A stretch of 64,000 nucleotides of DNA from JBQTJN01 sp052387095 (GTDB lineage: Bacteria; Pseudomonadota; Alphaproteobacteria; Micavibrionales; Micavibrionaceae), in the NCBI GenBank assembly GCA_052387095.1, contig JBQTJN010000018.1, forward strand, positions 22,045 to 86,044, written 5' to 3'. The stretch's first letter is position 1. Each line of letters begins with the position of its first letter. The notes beneath the pieces were generated by a model. That model ran no database searches, was not told the origin of the DNA, and saw nothing but the letters and a program-made list of their open reading frames with translations. A program made the position numbers and the translations under genes. Below are positions 1-8,517 of the stretch, piece after piece.

Positions 1-406
1 GCGTATCGATCAGCGTCACATCCGGGTCGCCGATCAGCGCATTCCAGTCCGCCGCCTCGACGTAAGTCCCGCAAACTACGTTCGGATCCGCATCAGGACG
101 GCGCATCGTAATAATTTCTTTTTTCGGCCGCACCTTGAAACGGTTGAAGGGCTTTTTCGAGGCGTGCGAATATTTCAGCTCGCCCTGTGTAATGCCAAGC
201 TCCGCATCCAGCATTTCAACCATGCGCGCCAGCTCTTCCGGCGAACCGCCGATCGCACCGTTCACCCCTTCGGGCGCCAGCAATATTGTGCCGCACATCG
301 TCTCCATCGGATCGCCAAGCGCGCGGATGCGCTGACGAAGACCGGGGACATCGGTGATCGTAACGAACCGGTAAAAGGCGGCGACTTTATAAGCAGAACT
401 GTTCAT
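1..406 (-). CDS. trhO: tRNA uridine(34) hydroxylase TrhO (YceA/rhodanese family), 5' part only
   Basis: Reading the minus strand from an ATG at 406 gives an open frame that runs off the left edge of the window, so only about 135 N-terminal residues are present. The start (MNSSAYKVAAFYRF) and the segment around LLAPEGVNGAIGG, followed by KYSHASKKPFNR and a VCGTYVEAADWN-like stretch, match the N-terminal domain of the TrhO family. These enzymes hydroxylate uridine 34 of certain tRNAs in an oxygen-dependent reaction. The rhodanese domain with its catalytic cysteine would begin at the edge (DVTLIDTR) and lies outside. A small frame at 411-545 ends four bases upstream and may be cotranscribed. Recognition is confident; completeness cannot be judged. 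Confidence 0.85.
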   Translation of the reverse strand, partial: MNSSAYKVAAFYRFVTITDVPGLRQRIRALGDPMETMCGTILLAPEGVNGAIGGSPEELARMVEMLDAELGITQGELKYSHASKKPFNRFKVRPKKEIITMRRPDADPNVVCGTYVEAADWNALIGDPDVTLIDT

Positions 407-410
407 GGGC

Positions 411-545
411 CTATATAAGGGATTTGAGCCCGGTTTGGCAATAAAACCGATAAAACACGGTTCGCGACTGCCTTTTAAAGTTTTGTTTTAAATGGATTTT
501 CATCATTTCCTTTATTTCGTTCGACGATTTTTTTCTTTTGCTCAT
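411..545 (-). CDS. small basic protein, 44 aa, unknown
   Basis: An ATG at 545 is preceded by a strong ribosome binding site (AAGGAGACATA), and the frame stays open for 44 codons, ending just before the trhO start. The predicted protein is very rich in Lys and Arg (MSKRKKSSNEIKEMMKIHL...) and has no membrane segment. It resembles in character, though not clearly in sequence, the small Lys-rich protein encoded at 39744-39860. The good Shine-Dalgarno and tight spacing to trhO argue for translation; the lack of a recognised family argues for caution. Confidence 0.4.
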   Translation of the reverse strand: MSKRKKSSNEIKEMMKIHLKQNFKRQSRTVFYRFYCQTGLKSLI

Positions 546-584
546 TATGTCTCCTTAACAGTTTGTTCGCCGGTTTTTTTTAAT

Positions 585-684
585 CCCGTCATTGCGGGGG
601 AGGAGCGGCACGCGACGAAGCAATCCAGAGCCATTATACGGGCCCCGTGATTGATTCGCTCATTCCATTCGCTCGCAATGACGA
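585..684. repeat. intergenic palindromic element (CGTCATTGCG type)
   Basis: The outer arms CGTCATTGCG and CGCAATGACG are inverted and enclose a segment with the word GAAGCAATCCAGAG. The same arms and inner word recur at 47607-47704 and 50418-50495. It lies between the small gene upstream of trhO and the mechanosensitive channel gene. It encodes nothing recognisable and is probably a non-autonomous dispersed palindrome. The 70 bases beyond it (685-755) are AT-rich with no feature seen. Confidence 0.8.
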
Positions 685-755
685 TTTATATTTTAGAAAA
701 AAATCCAATTCCTGTCAAGTAAAATATTCATATTATTATATCAAACCGAACGTCT

Positions 756-2045
756 CTAGGCCGTCGTCGCCACCGAAAGCGGCTGGTAGAGATTGGCAAA
801 TTTGATCTTGTGAGCCTGGAAAGCGTCCCAGATCGCGAACATGACCTGCCCCTTCACATTGGTCACCCCGTTCTCGGCATCCTGGATCCAGAAGCGTAAG
901 GAGAAATCGACCGTATCCTCGCCGAGGCCCGTGACCCAGCATACCGCTTCGCGGTCTGAAACCACGCGCTCTGCTTTGAGCGCGGCTTCGGTAGCGATCT
1001 CGATAACTTTAACCGGTGATACTTTGTCATGCACGGCAAACCTGACTTCCAGGCGTATGAATTTATTCCCGTGCGACCAGTTGACGATACGCTGCGTAAT
1101 AAAATCCTCGTTAGGAATGAGATAGGATTTATTATCCCGCGTATAGATTTCGGTATAGCGCGCCGCCATGCGGTTGACGAGACCGAACGTTCCGTTTTCC
1201 AGCTCGATAATATCACCCGGGTTGATCGACTTGTCGGTCAGCAGCAAAATGCCGCTGAACAGGTTGGAAGCGACTTTCTGCAGGCCGAAGCCGACGCCGA
1301 GACCGACCGCTCCCGAGAAAACCGCGAAGATCGAGAGATCAACGCCCGAACTGGCCACGCCGATGAGAATGGCAAACACCACCAGGGCGATGCGCAAAAT
1401 TTTGATAATAAGAACCTTGGAGGACTGGCTTAAGGACCGCGTGCGCATGATCCGCCGCTCCAGGAATCCGGACATGAACAGTGCCATATAAAGCAGGATG
1501 AACAGCGAGAGCATGGCCTTGATGATGACAAGCGCCGAGAAACGGAACTGGCCGATATTAAATCCGACCGCGTCCAGTGTGGTTCCCGTTTCATCAAGAA
1601 TGCCGAAGATACTGAGCGTGGCGATGGCAAGGATGAGCAGGGCAAAGATATTGCGCAGGGCCGCATTTTCGATGAATTGCAGGACCATGCGGATGGCGAT
1701 CCATGTCATAAGGATTTTCATCGCCGCTTCGCACAGCGCAAAGCTGACAGCCGGGTAGAGGGAATGCACAACCTGCGTCAGCATGAACATAACGCAGAGC
1801 GCGATGATATAAATAAGCAGGCGCTTTAAATTGAGCAGGATCTTCCGCAGATAAAGCGGCAGCTCCAACCTGTCGATGGCCTGCACCAGCGGCACTTTCA
1901 CGGCGCGGTATAGGATGAAGCCCGTCAATAACGATGCGGCGATAATGATAGACTGGATCAGTGCGCCGGAATCCATAGTATGACCGCGCAGCCACTCCAT
2001 GCTTTCATGCAGAAAACGCCCGTCGCTGATTTCAGATATATCCAT
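756..2045 (-). CDS. MscS-family mechanosensitive ion channel
   Basis: The 429-residue protein has about five hydrophobic segments in its first 240 residues. These are followed by the glycine/alanine-rich pore helix and its continuation GLGVGFGLQ...NLFSGILLL at residues 248-269, the hallmark of MscS channels, and then a soluble beta domain and C-terminal domain. Such channels open under membrane tension and release solutes during osmotic downshock. It is larger than E. coli MscS (about 286 residues) because of extra N-terminal membrane helices, as in YbdG/YnaI-type members. The TetR gene lies only seven bases upstream on the same strand, so the two are probably cotranscribed. The exact subfamily is not resolved. 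Confidence 0.9.
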   Translation of the reverse strand: MDISEISDGRFLHESMEWLRGHTMDSGALIQSIIIAASLLTGFILYRAVKVPLVQAIDRLELPLYLRKILLNLKRLLIYIIALCVMFMLTQVVHSLYPAVSFALCEAAMKILMTWIAIRMVLQFIENAALRNIFALLILAIATLSIFGILDETGTTLDAVGFNIGQFRFSALVIIKAMLSLFILLYMALFMSGFLERRIMRTRSLSQSSKVLIIKILRIALVVFAILIGVASSGVDLSIFAVFSGAVGLGVGFGLQKVASNLFSGILLLTDKSINPGDIIELENGTFGLVNRMAARYTEIYTRDNKSYLIPNEDFITQRIVNWSHGNKFIRLEVRFAVHDKVSPVKVIEIATEAALKAERVVSDREAVCWVTGLGEDTVDFSLRFWIQDAENGVTNVKGQVMFAIWDAFQAHKIKFANLYQPLSVATTA

Positions 2046-2051
2046 GAAGAA

Positions 2052-2654
2052 TCAGGCCTTGAGACAGTTCAGTGCGCCATCAAGATAGCTCTGCTCAAAA
2101 TCGACATCGAAATCGGACGGGTGCGCCATCAGGCGGAAGAAAATCGGTCCGCAGATAATATCGACCGCCATTTTTGTGTCGATAGTATCGGAAAACTCGC
2201 CTTCTTTCTGACCCTGGTCGATGCTGAAGGCCATCGCGTCGATCAGGGGCCCGAGGAAAGAGCTTTCAAAAATTTCCTGCGATTTGCGGTCGCCCTGCGC
2301 TTCGCTGAATAATTGTGCAATGGTCTCGCCGCTTTTGCCCTGCAGGATGCGGATCAGCTTTTTCAGCTGCATGAGAATGGCTTCCTCGTTATTTTCTGCC
2401 TTAGCCATCGGTGCCTGCAGGCCCGGCTGGTTGACAAGCGCTTCCATAACGACGGCGGCCTTGTTCGGCCACCAGCGATAGATCGTTGTTTTGCCGACCC
2501 GCGCTTTTTTGGCAATCGCCTCAATGCTGAGTTCCTGCACGGACTTGTGCATGAGGATGCTATTGGTCGCGCGCAGGATCGCTGCGCGGGAGCGTTCGCT
2601 GCGGGGGCGCCCTTTTTTAAAGGTGTGAATATTCTGCGCCAATGCTTCGCTCAT
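2052..2654 (-). CDS. TetR/AcrR-family transcriptional regulator
   Basis: The protein is about 200 residues. The N-terminal helix-turn-helix region (RAAILRATNSILMHKSV, then ELSIEAIAKKARVGKTTIYRWWPNKAAVV) is typical of TetR repressors, and the C-terminal ligand-binding half resembles the TetR_C type with conserved GPIFFRLM. The ATG at 2654 is chosen because AAAGGAAATTTC lies directly before it; an upstream TTG is also in frame. It sits seven bases upstream of the mechanosensitive channel gene on the same strand and may control that gene and itself. The ligand is unknown. Confidence 0.85.
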   Translation of the reverse strand: MSEALAQNIHTFKKGRPRSERSRAAILRATNSILMHKSVQELSIEAIAKKARVGKTTIYRWWPNKAAVVMEALVNQPGLQAPMAKAENNEEAILMQLKKLIRILQGKSGETIAQLFSEAQGDRKSQEIFESSFLGPLIDAMAFSIDQGQKEGEFSDTIDTKMAVDIICGPIFFRLMAHPSDFDVDFEQSYLDGALNCLKA

Positions 2655-2813
2655 GAAATTTCCTTTCAAAACATTTTCGTATATGTGCGTATCGTATTTG
2701 AAGAAGGCGACTGTCGGGCGATTCTGCTTCTACCGCAATATCCATTTATGCAAGCCATCCACAGGGATAGGTTAAATCTTTTTTAATTCAAGGGCTTGTG
2801 CCGGTGGATAAAT

Positions 2814-3983
2814 CTAGAACGATGGCGCCTGGAATGTCAGCGGCGCGGGGTCCAGCACTTCGATACGGCCCTGCCTGAATTCAAGAACGGCAAGACCGCG
2901 CTCCGCGCGTCCGTCCGGGCGGAAGCGGAATATACCATCCACGCCGGAGAAGCCATTCGGGTTGGTAATCGAATCGCGGTCATAGGCCGGTTTGTCTCCC
3001 GTTTCATAACCGCGCTGCGCCAGTATGGCGGCCAGAGCCGTCGCATCATAGGACAAGGTCGCAAGGCGCGGCGGGGCGGCGCCATAAGCTTCGCGGAAAC
3101 GGTTTTCAAAGGTCACGCGCAAAGCGGGGGCGGGACCGGCGAACCATGCGCCCTCAAGTGCACCCGATGCGGCCAGCGCCGGGTCGTCGAACAGCCCGGT
3201 GCCAAGGCGCTGCAGCTTCGCACCGTTTTGGGAAAGAGCCTGCGCGATCGCAATCGCCTGTGTGCCGCCGGCGGGGATTAACACGCCTTGCGCGCCCGCA
3301 GCAGTTTTCACGAACTGCTCAGCCGCCTGTTTTGCCGCGCCGGGCGTTGCGGCGAAACGTTGCGTGGCTGTAACACTAACGCCGCGTTGTGCGGCCGCAT
3401 TCTGAAAGGCTGTGGCAACAATATTGCCGTAGTCCCCGGCCGGTACGATCACGCCGATGTTTTTGATATTTTTACCGGCGGCATAATGCGTAATACGCCC
3501 CATCTGGTCGAAGGGCAGAAAGCCCATAATGAATGTGTTGTCGCTCGTCAGCGTCCAGTCGGTTGAAAACGCGATCATGTTGACGCCTGCCGCCTGTGTC
3601 ACCTCTTTGGCTGCACGCACATCGGCAGCGAAGACCGGCCCGAGGATCAGGCTGGCGCCCTGGCGGATCGCATCCTGCGCCGCCTCGCCAGCGCCGTGTG
3701 CCGTATCGCGCGGCACCAGTTCAAAATTCGCAGTGCCCATATCAAACAGCGCCATCTGCGCCGATTTGAGCATCGCATTTCCCAAAGCCGCGTTCTCACC
3801 GCTTAAGGGAAGCAGCAGACCGACCTTGACCGGTGGCATTTCATGGATCGGCTCCGCCGGCAGGTCGGAAGGCGACAAAATTGCATCAATATTCCCCGCC
3901 TGAGAGGGCGCGCTTCCTCCTGAGGAACAACCGGCGAGCGCAAAAATGCAAAAAAACGCGAACAGAAGTGAAACGAGCTTCAT
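2814..3983 (-). CDS. LppC/LpoA-like penicillin-binding protein activator lipoprotein
   Basis: The product starts with a lipoprotein signal peptide ending in LAGC (MKLVSLLFAFFCIFALAGC), so it should be anchored to a membrane facing the periplasm. The rest is a periplasmic-binding-protein type 1 fold (VKVGLLLPLSGENAALG, GASLILGPVFAADV, NIGVIVPAGDYGN), as in ABC-type branched-chain amino acid receptors and LpoA. In gammaproteobacteria LpoA activates PBP1a; in alphaproteobacteria this family member is usually found divergent to rsmI, as here. ATG 3983 is preferred to the ATG at 3992 because it places the lipobox correctly. The exact function is inferred from family only. Confidence 0.8.
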   Translation of the reverse strand: MKLVSLLFAFFCIFALAGCSSGGSAPSQAGNIDAILSPSDLPAEPIHEMPPVKVGLLLPLSGENAALGNAMLKSAQMALFDMGTANFELVPRDTAHGAGEAAQDAIRQGASLILGPVFAADVRAAKEVTQAAGVNMIAFSTDWTLTSDNTFIMGFLPFDQMGRITHYAAGKNIKNIGVIVPAGDYGNIVATAFQNAAAQRGVSVTATQRFAATPGAAKQAAEQFVKTAAGAQGVLIPAGGTQAIAIAQALSQNGAKLQRLGTGLFDDPALAASGALEGAWFAGPAPALRVTFENRFREAYGAAPPRLATLSYDATALAAILAQRGYETGDKPAYDRDSITNPNGFSGVDGIFRFRPDGRAERGLAVLEFRQGRIEVLDPAPLTFQAPSF

Positions 3984-4017
3984 TCTTGCCATGGCTTTGG
4001 ATACTCTTCCTGTGATG

Positions 4018-4905
4018 ATGCCCGCAAATCCTACAGAAAAACAAGGCGCCTGGCTACTCCCGGCGCGCGGGAAAAAATCCCTGAAAGCCGGGCTTTACCT
4101 GGTCTCCACACCCGTTGGCAATCTGGGGGATATAACCTTGCGCGCGCTGGATACATTGGCTTCCTGCGACATGGTCGCCTGCGAGGACACAAGGGTCAGT
4201 GGCCGGCTCCTCCAGCATTACGGCATTAAAAAACCGCTCCTCTCTTATAATGACCATAACGCCGGCCGGCAGCGCGGGACGCTCCTGGATAAAATCGCCG
4301 CCGGCGAAAAAATCGCGCTCATCAGCGACGCCGGCACGCCCCTCGTCTCGGATCCCGGGTTTAAACTGGCGCGCGAATGCGCCGCGCGCGGTCTGTATGT
4401 TACAAGTATTCCAGGCGCCAGTTCCATTTTGCCCGCGCTGCAACTTTCCGGTTTTGGTTCTGACAGTTTTTGCTTCGGCGGTTTTCTTCCAGCCAAATCC
4501 GGCGAACGTAAAAAGACCTTGCAGGGCTGGAGCTACATTCCCGCCACGCTGGTTTTTTTTGAAACCGCGCCGCGGCTTGTAAAATCCCTGCGCGATATTC
4601 ATGAAGTCTGCGGCAACCGCGGTGTGGCCGTCGTGCGCGAAATCACCAAGCTTTACGAGGAAACGCGCAAGGGCACCGCTGCCGAACTGATTGAATTCTA
4701 CGAACGCGAAGGCCTGCCGAAAGGTGAAATGGTTTTTGTGTTGGACCGTGCGCACGATGAAACCTGGGATGACGCCGCCGTCGAAAAATCTTTGCGCAAG
4801 GCGCTCAAAACCATGGGTGTGAAAGAAGCCGCGCATTCTGTCGCCACCGCCGCGGGCCGTTCCACAAAAGATTTATATGCGCGCGCGCTTGAACTGAAAT
4901 CATGA
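4018..4905 (+). CDS. rsmI: 16S rRNA (cytidine1402-2'-O)-methyltransferase RsmI
   Basis: The protein shows the tetrapyrrole-methylase fold signatures of RsmI: STPVGNLGDITLRAL near the start, ACEDTRVSGRLL, ISDAGTPLVSDPG, SIPGASSILPAL, and FFETAPRLVKSL. RsmI adds a 2'-O-methyl group to C1402 in the decoding centre of 16S rRNA using S-adenosylmethionine. Possible starts are ATGs at 3991, 4015 and 4018, none with a clear ribosome binding site. The last leaves a 34-base gap to the divergent lipoprotein gene and fits family length. The stop overlaps the ATG of yraN by four bases, so the two are translationally coupled. Confidence 0.92.
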   Translation: MPANPTEKQGAWLLPARGKKSLKAGLYLVSTPVGNLGDITLRALDTLASCDMVACEDTRVSGRLLQHYGIKKPLLSYNDHNAGRQRGTLLDKIAAGEKIALISDAGTPLVSDPGFKLARECAARGLYVTSIPGASSILPALQLSGFGSDSFCFGGFLPAKSGERKKTLQGWSYIPATLVFFETAPRLVKSLRDIHEVCGNRGVAVVREITKLYEETRKGTAAELIEFYEREGLPKGEMVFVLDRAHDETWDDAAVEKSLRKALKTMGVKEAAHSVATAAGRSTKDLYARALELKS

Positions 4906-5267
4906 AAGCGGAAAAAATAAAAATCTACGAACAAGGATTGCAGGCGGAAAGCCGCGCGGCACTTTATCTGCAGATGAAAGGCTACCGGATTATCGCGCGC
5001 CGTTACAAAACACCTGTCGGTGAAATCGACCTGATCGCGCGGCGCGGAAAAACCTTGGCCGCTATTGAGGTCAAAACAAGGCGTGCGCAAAGTGATGCGC
5101 TGGAATCAGTTACGGCAAAAAACCAGGCCCGTGTAGCCCGTGCGCTGGAATATTTCCTGAAGCATCATACGCGTTATGCCGGCTATACCATTCGCTTCGA
5201 CGCACTTATATATTCGCCCCCTTTGGGCTTTCAGCATCTGGACAATGCCTGGCTTACGGAGGCATAA
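4902..5267 (+). CDS. YraN/UPF0102 family nuclease-like protein
   Basis: A 121-residue protein with the conserved UPF0102 core: GLQAESRAALYL, then VGEIDLIARRGKTLAAIEVKTRR, then SVTAKNQARVARALEYFL and the basic/aromatic end. The G-E-I-D...E-V-K arrangement is that of a restriction-endonuclease-like fold, but the cellular role of the family is not settled. Its start overlaps the rsmI stop (ATGA), and the rsmI-yraN pair is widely conserved. Confidence 0.88.
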   Translation: MKAEKIKIYEQGLQAESRAALYLQMKGYRIIARRYKTPVGEIDLIARRGKTLAAIEVKTRRAQSDALESVTAKNQARVARALEYFLKHHTRYAGYTIRFDALIYSPPLGFQHLDNAWLTEA

Positions 5268-5306
5268 TAACCCTGTCCTTACACGTGATTCTCACCTGGT
5301 AAACAT

Positions 5307-6062
5307 ATGTCCCGCCTGATTCTTTTATTAATGATCCCATTTACGCTGGGCGCGTGCGTTGCGCCGATCGCGCTGGGGGTGGGCGCGGCGGCCGGTATTG
5401 CCGCGACCTCCGAGGGCGGGGTGGAGGGCTCCATCACCGATGTGCGCATCGAGGCTACGATCAATGATCTCTGGTTCCGGCACGATGTTGAAATGTTCCG
5501 CAAACTGAATCTCACGGTCGATCAGGGCCGCGTTCTCCTCACCGGCGTTGTGCAAAAAACATCGCATCGCGTCGAGGCCGTGCGCCTCGCCTGGAAGGCG
5601 ATAGGCGTGAAGCAGGTCATCAATGAAATCAAGGTCGCCGAAACCGGCGGCGTCACCGGCTTCGGCCGCGACACATGGATCACAACGCGCCTGCGGGCAG
5701 CTCTGACGCTCGATCGCGCCGTGCGCGCCATCAACTACACGATCGATACGGTGCAGGGCACGGTTTACATCATGGGCGTCGCGCGCAACCAGGCGGAACT
5801 GAACCGCGTCATCGAAACCGCGCGCACGATTCCCGATGTCAAGCAGGTCGTCAGCTACGTGAAAATGTCCAGCGAGGCCGTGCAATCCTCGGCACCTGTC
5901 TATGAGGAACAGCCGCAAGGGGCAGGATCTGCGAACAACGCGCCCCTGCCGATTCAGCCGCAAAGCGATAATTACGGCGCGCCCGCATCGCAGGAAACAT
6001 GGCAGGGCGGCGGCTCGGGATCGCTGGTGCCGCCTCCGGTCGAGAGTGCGCCTTTGAATTAA
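5307..6062 (+). CDS. BON-domain lipoprotein, double BON
   Basis: A short lipoprotein-type signal (MSRLILLLMIPFTLGAC) is followed by a Gly/Ala-rich stretch, then two BON domains: one around residues 45-110 (EATINDLWF...LLTGVVQ...RVEAVRLAW) and one around 125-190 (ITTRLRAAL...VYIMGVA...ELNRVIETA). The tail is Pro/Gln-rich and probably disordered. BON proteins bind phospholipids and protect the outer membrane (OsmY, DolP). It lies between yraN and a SirB1-type gene on the same strand. The role is inferred from the domain. Confidence 0.85.
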   Translation: MSRLILLLMIPFTLGACVAPIALGVGAAAGIAATSEGGVEGSITDVRIEATINDLWFRHDVEMFRKLNLTVDQGRVLLTGVVQKTSHRVEAVRLAWKAIGVKQVINEIKVAETGGVTGFGRDTWITTRLRAALTLDRAVRAINYTIDTVQGTVYIMGVARNQAELNRVIETARTIPDVKQVVSYVKMSSEAVQSSAPVYEEQPQGAGSANNAPLPIQPQSDNYGAPASQETWQGGGSGSLVPPPVESAPLN

Positions 6063-6081
6063 GGGTCAGAACCTATAAACT

Positions 6082-6918
6082 ATGAATTCCGAAGACTATT
6101 TAAAACACATATCATCGCTCGCCGATGAAGAGATTGATCTCGCGCGCGCGGCGCTGGCTCTTGCGGCGCTCGCCGAGGACACGGTCTCGGTTGAGCGCTA
6201 CGAAAATCACCTGAAAAAAATAGGCGAGGATGTCGCCGCGCATTATGAGCGCCTGACCATGGAAGAAGGAGAAGAAAATGCCATACTCCAGCTTGAGGCG
6301 CTGAAGGCCGTGCTGGCCGCTCAGCATGAATATGCAGGTGACACGCAAACCTATGATGATTTACGTAACGCCAGTCTAATCCAGGTCATCGATCGGCGCA
6401 GGGGACTCCCCGTAACGCTGGCCATTCTCTATATTCATGCGGGCCGGGCCTTGAACTGGGATATCAACAGCCTGGATTTCCCCGGGCATTTTCTCTGCCG
6501 TATTCAGAAAGATGGTCGGCGCCTGATTTTTGATCCTTTCAACGGTGCGCAAATCTTGCAGGCATCTGACTTACGCGCGTTGCTTAAAAAAGTGAAAGGG
6601 CAGGGCGCGGAGCTCAGCGCGGACTATTTTGAGCCCGCTTCCAGCCGTTCCATTCTCCTGCGTCTTCAGAACAACATTAAGTATCGCCAGATCGAAGCAG
6701 AAGATTACGTAAATGCACTCAAAACTGTCGAGCGCATGCGTCTGGTCGATTCGGGCGAATACAGGCTGCTTCTGGATGCAGGAGTTCTCTATGCCCGTAC
6801 CGGCCAGCCCATGGCGGCGGCCGCTATTCTTGAGGATTATATAGCCCGCATTCCGCAAGGGCGTGATCGCCAGGAGGCCGAGCGCCTCCTGCGTGATATA
6901 AGGCAGACATTGAACTAG
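6082..6918 (+). CDS. SirB1/transglutaminase-like protein with TPR-type C-terminus
   Basis: The middle of this 278-residue protein carries the SirB1 signature: SLIQVIDRRRGLPVTLAILYIHAGRAL, then DFPGHFLCRI and LIFDPFNGAQIL. This corresponds to a transglutaminase-like fold with the usual His and Asp, but the catalytic Cys position reads as GLPVT, as in most SirB1 proteins, so peptidase activity is unlikely. The C-terminal third (NALKTVERMR...GVLYARTGQPMAAAAILEDYI) looks like TPR helices. The function is not known. It starts 19 bases after the BON gene. Confidence 0.82.
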   Translation: MNSEDYLKHISSLADEEIDLARAALALAALAEDTVSVERYENHLKKIGEDVAAHYERLTMEEGEENAILQLEALKAVLAAQHEYAGDTQTYDDLRNASLIQVIDRRRGLPVTLAILYIHAGRALNWDINSLDFPGHFLCRIQKDGRRLIFDPFNGAQILQASDLRALLKKVKGQGAELSADYFEPASSRSILLRLQNNIKYRQIEAEDYVNALKTVERMRLVDSGEYRLLLDAGVLYARTGQPMAAAAILEDYIARIPQGRDRQEAERLLRDIRQTLN

Positions 6919-7099
6919 AATTGATCAAAGGTTTTAAGCGGTTTTTGCGTATAGTTAAAAACCTGTGTGGAATTCTTTTCCGCCTTGCAACGTTAGGGGG
7001 AAGAGCATAAAACTATGGGGCAATCCGGCCCCCCGAATCGTTTCAGGGTCCGGTCCCGTATTTTAAAAATTTACAGAAATTTTCTTAAGGAGAAAAATA

Positions 7100-7630
7100 A
7101 TGTTCCCTCGCTTTTTAATGATTTTCGCAGTGCTGTTTATGGTCAGCGCTTGTTCTTCGGATGACGCCACGACCATGGAAGATCAGGCTGGCTATCAGCA
7201 GGGCGAGATGACAGGTGGCCCGGGCGGAGCCCAGGGCGGCGTATATGATGAGACAACATCATCGACAACCGTACCCGGCAGCGCGCAGGACTTCATCACG
7301 AATGTCGGCGATCGCGTTCTCTTCGGTTATGACCGTTACGACCTTTCTCCTGAAGGTCAACAGATCCTGGATCGTCAGGCCGCTTGGCTGAATCAGTATC
7401 CGAACCTCAACATCACTGTTGAAGGTCACGCAGATGAGCGCGGCACGCGCGAATACAATCTGGCACTCGGTGAGCGCCGCGCCAACTCCACGAAAAACTA
7501 CCTCGTGGCGCGCGGTGTTGCAGCCGGCCGCCTTAATACGGTCAGCTACGGCAAGGAACGCCCGGCTGTAACAGGTTCGAATGAATCCTCGTGGGCCGAA
7601 AACCGCCGCACTGTAACGGCTGTTGAATAG
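7100..7630 (+). CDS. pal: peptidoglycan-associated lipoprotein Pal
   Basis: The 176-residue product has a lipoprotein signal ending MVSAC, a Gly/Thr-rich linker and a C-terminal OmpA-like domain (VLFGYDRYDLSPEGQQILDR, VEGHADERGTREYNLALGERRA, then SYGKERP). The Asp and Arg of the domain that hold meso-diaminopimelate are visible in the GHADERGT and LGERRA blocks. Pal tethers the outer membrane to peptidoglycan in the Tol-Pal system. The start has a strong ribosome binding site (AAGGAGAAAAATA). It lies directly before cpoB, the usual end of a tol-pal cluster; tolQRAB are not in the window. The 181 bases upstream (6919-7099) hold no gene and probably the promoter. Confidence 0.95.
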   Translation: MFPRFLMIFAVLFMVSACSSDDATTMEDQAGYQQGEMTGGPGGAQGGVYDETTSSTTVPGSAQDFITNVGDRVLFGYDRYDLSPEGQQILDRQAAWLNQYPNLNITVEGHADERGTREYNLALGERRANSTKNYLVARGVAAGRLNTVSYGKERPAVTGSNESSWAENRRTVTAVE

Positions 7631-7647
7631 AGATCGATCTTGAAGAG

Positions 7648-8517
7648 ATGACCCTCTTGAAAAAAATCAATCCCAGAAAGGCCCGGCTTGCGCTGGGCCT
7701 TTCTCTTGTTTGCACCGGTGCTTTGATCGCTCCGGCGCTCGCGCAGAATTATGATCCTTATGACGCCGGCCAGTCTCAGGTGTTCTCGGCGGGTGATGCG
7801 GCCAGCGCCGAGGTGCGCATCCAGCAGTTCGAAAGCCAGATCAGCGTACTGACCGGCAAGATCGAGGAACAGGATTACAAACTCAAACAGCTGCAGGATC
7901 AGCTTGAAAAACTCACCGGCGATCTTGCCATGCGCGTCGGCGATCTTGAAAAAGGCGGCGGTGGTGGTTACGGAGCAACGCCGCCCTCAACGCCTCCCGC
8001 GGACCGTGGCATCCTGGATAATACCGACAGCACATCCATGAACTCCGGCGGCGGTTACCAGTGGGATTCCACGCGCCCCGGTGAAAGCCGTATTTCAGAA
8101 CCGCTTGGTACGCTCACGGAATCCGGTAGCGGTGACAGTGCGGCCGTTCAGTATGAAAACGCCTTTGCTGCGTTGAAAAGCGGTGATTACGCGGCTGCGG
8201 AAGGCGGTTTTAAATCTTTCATCGCCGCCAATCCTACCCATGTCCTGGCCGGCAACGCGAAATACTGGCTTGGAGAAACCTATTATGTGCGCGGCGATTT
8301 CGAAAACGCCGCACGCATTTTCGCCGAAGCGTTCCAGCAATATCCCAAAAGTTCAAAAGCACCCGACAACCTCCTGAAACTCGGTATGTCGCTCGCGAGT
8401 CTTAATAAGAAAGACGACGCCTGTATTGCTTTGGGACAGATCGAAGCGCAATACGCCAGCGGCGCAGGCCCTGTCCTGAACCGCGCCAAACAGGAAATGT
8501 CGCGCCTTGGCTGCTGA
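7648..8517 (+). CDS. cpoB: cell division coordinator CpoB (YbgF)
   Basis: A signal peptide (ending APALAQ) is followed by a short coiled coil (residues about 50-95, VRIQQFESQISVLTGKIEEQ), a Gly/Pro-rich linker, and a TPR domain (QYENAFAALKSGDYAAAEGGFKSF, KYWLGETYYVRGDFENAARIF, KAPDNLLKLGMSLASLNKKDDAC). This is the architecture of CpoB/YbgF, a periplasmic partner of TolA and PBP1b that couples outer-membrane constriction to septal wall synthesis. It lies 17 bases after pal, and its end overlaps the tilS start. Confidence 0.93.
   Translation: MTLLKKINPRKARLALGLSLVCTGALIAPALAQNYDPYDAGQSQVFSAGDAASAEVRIQQFESQISVLTGKIEEQDYKLKQLQDQLEKLTGDLAMRVGDLEKGGGGGYGATPPSTPPADRGILDNTDSTSMNSGGGYQWDSTRPGESRISEPLGTLTESGSGDSAAVQYENAFAALKSGDYAAAEGGFKSFIAANPTHVLAGNAKYWLGETYYVRGDFENAARIFAEAFQQYPKSSKAPDNLLKLGMSLASLNKKDDACIALGQIEAQYASGAGPVLNRAKQEMSRLGC

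Noticed and set aside
585..684. Palindromic repeats as a CRISPR array
   Set aside because: The copies are far apart, not separated by regular spacers, and are palindromes of about 80-100 bases; no cas genes are present.
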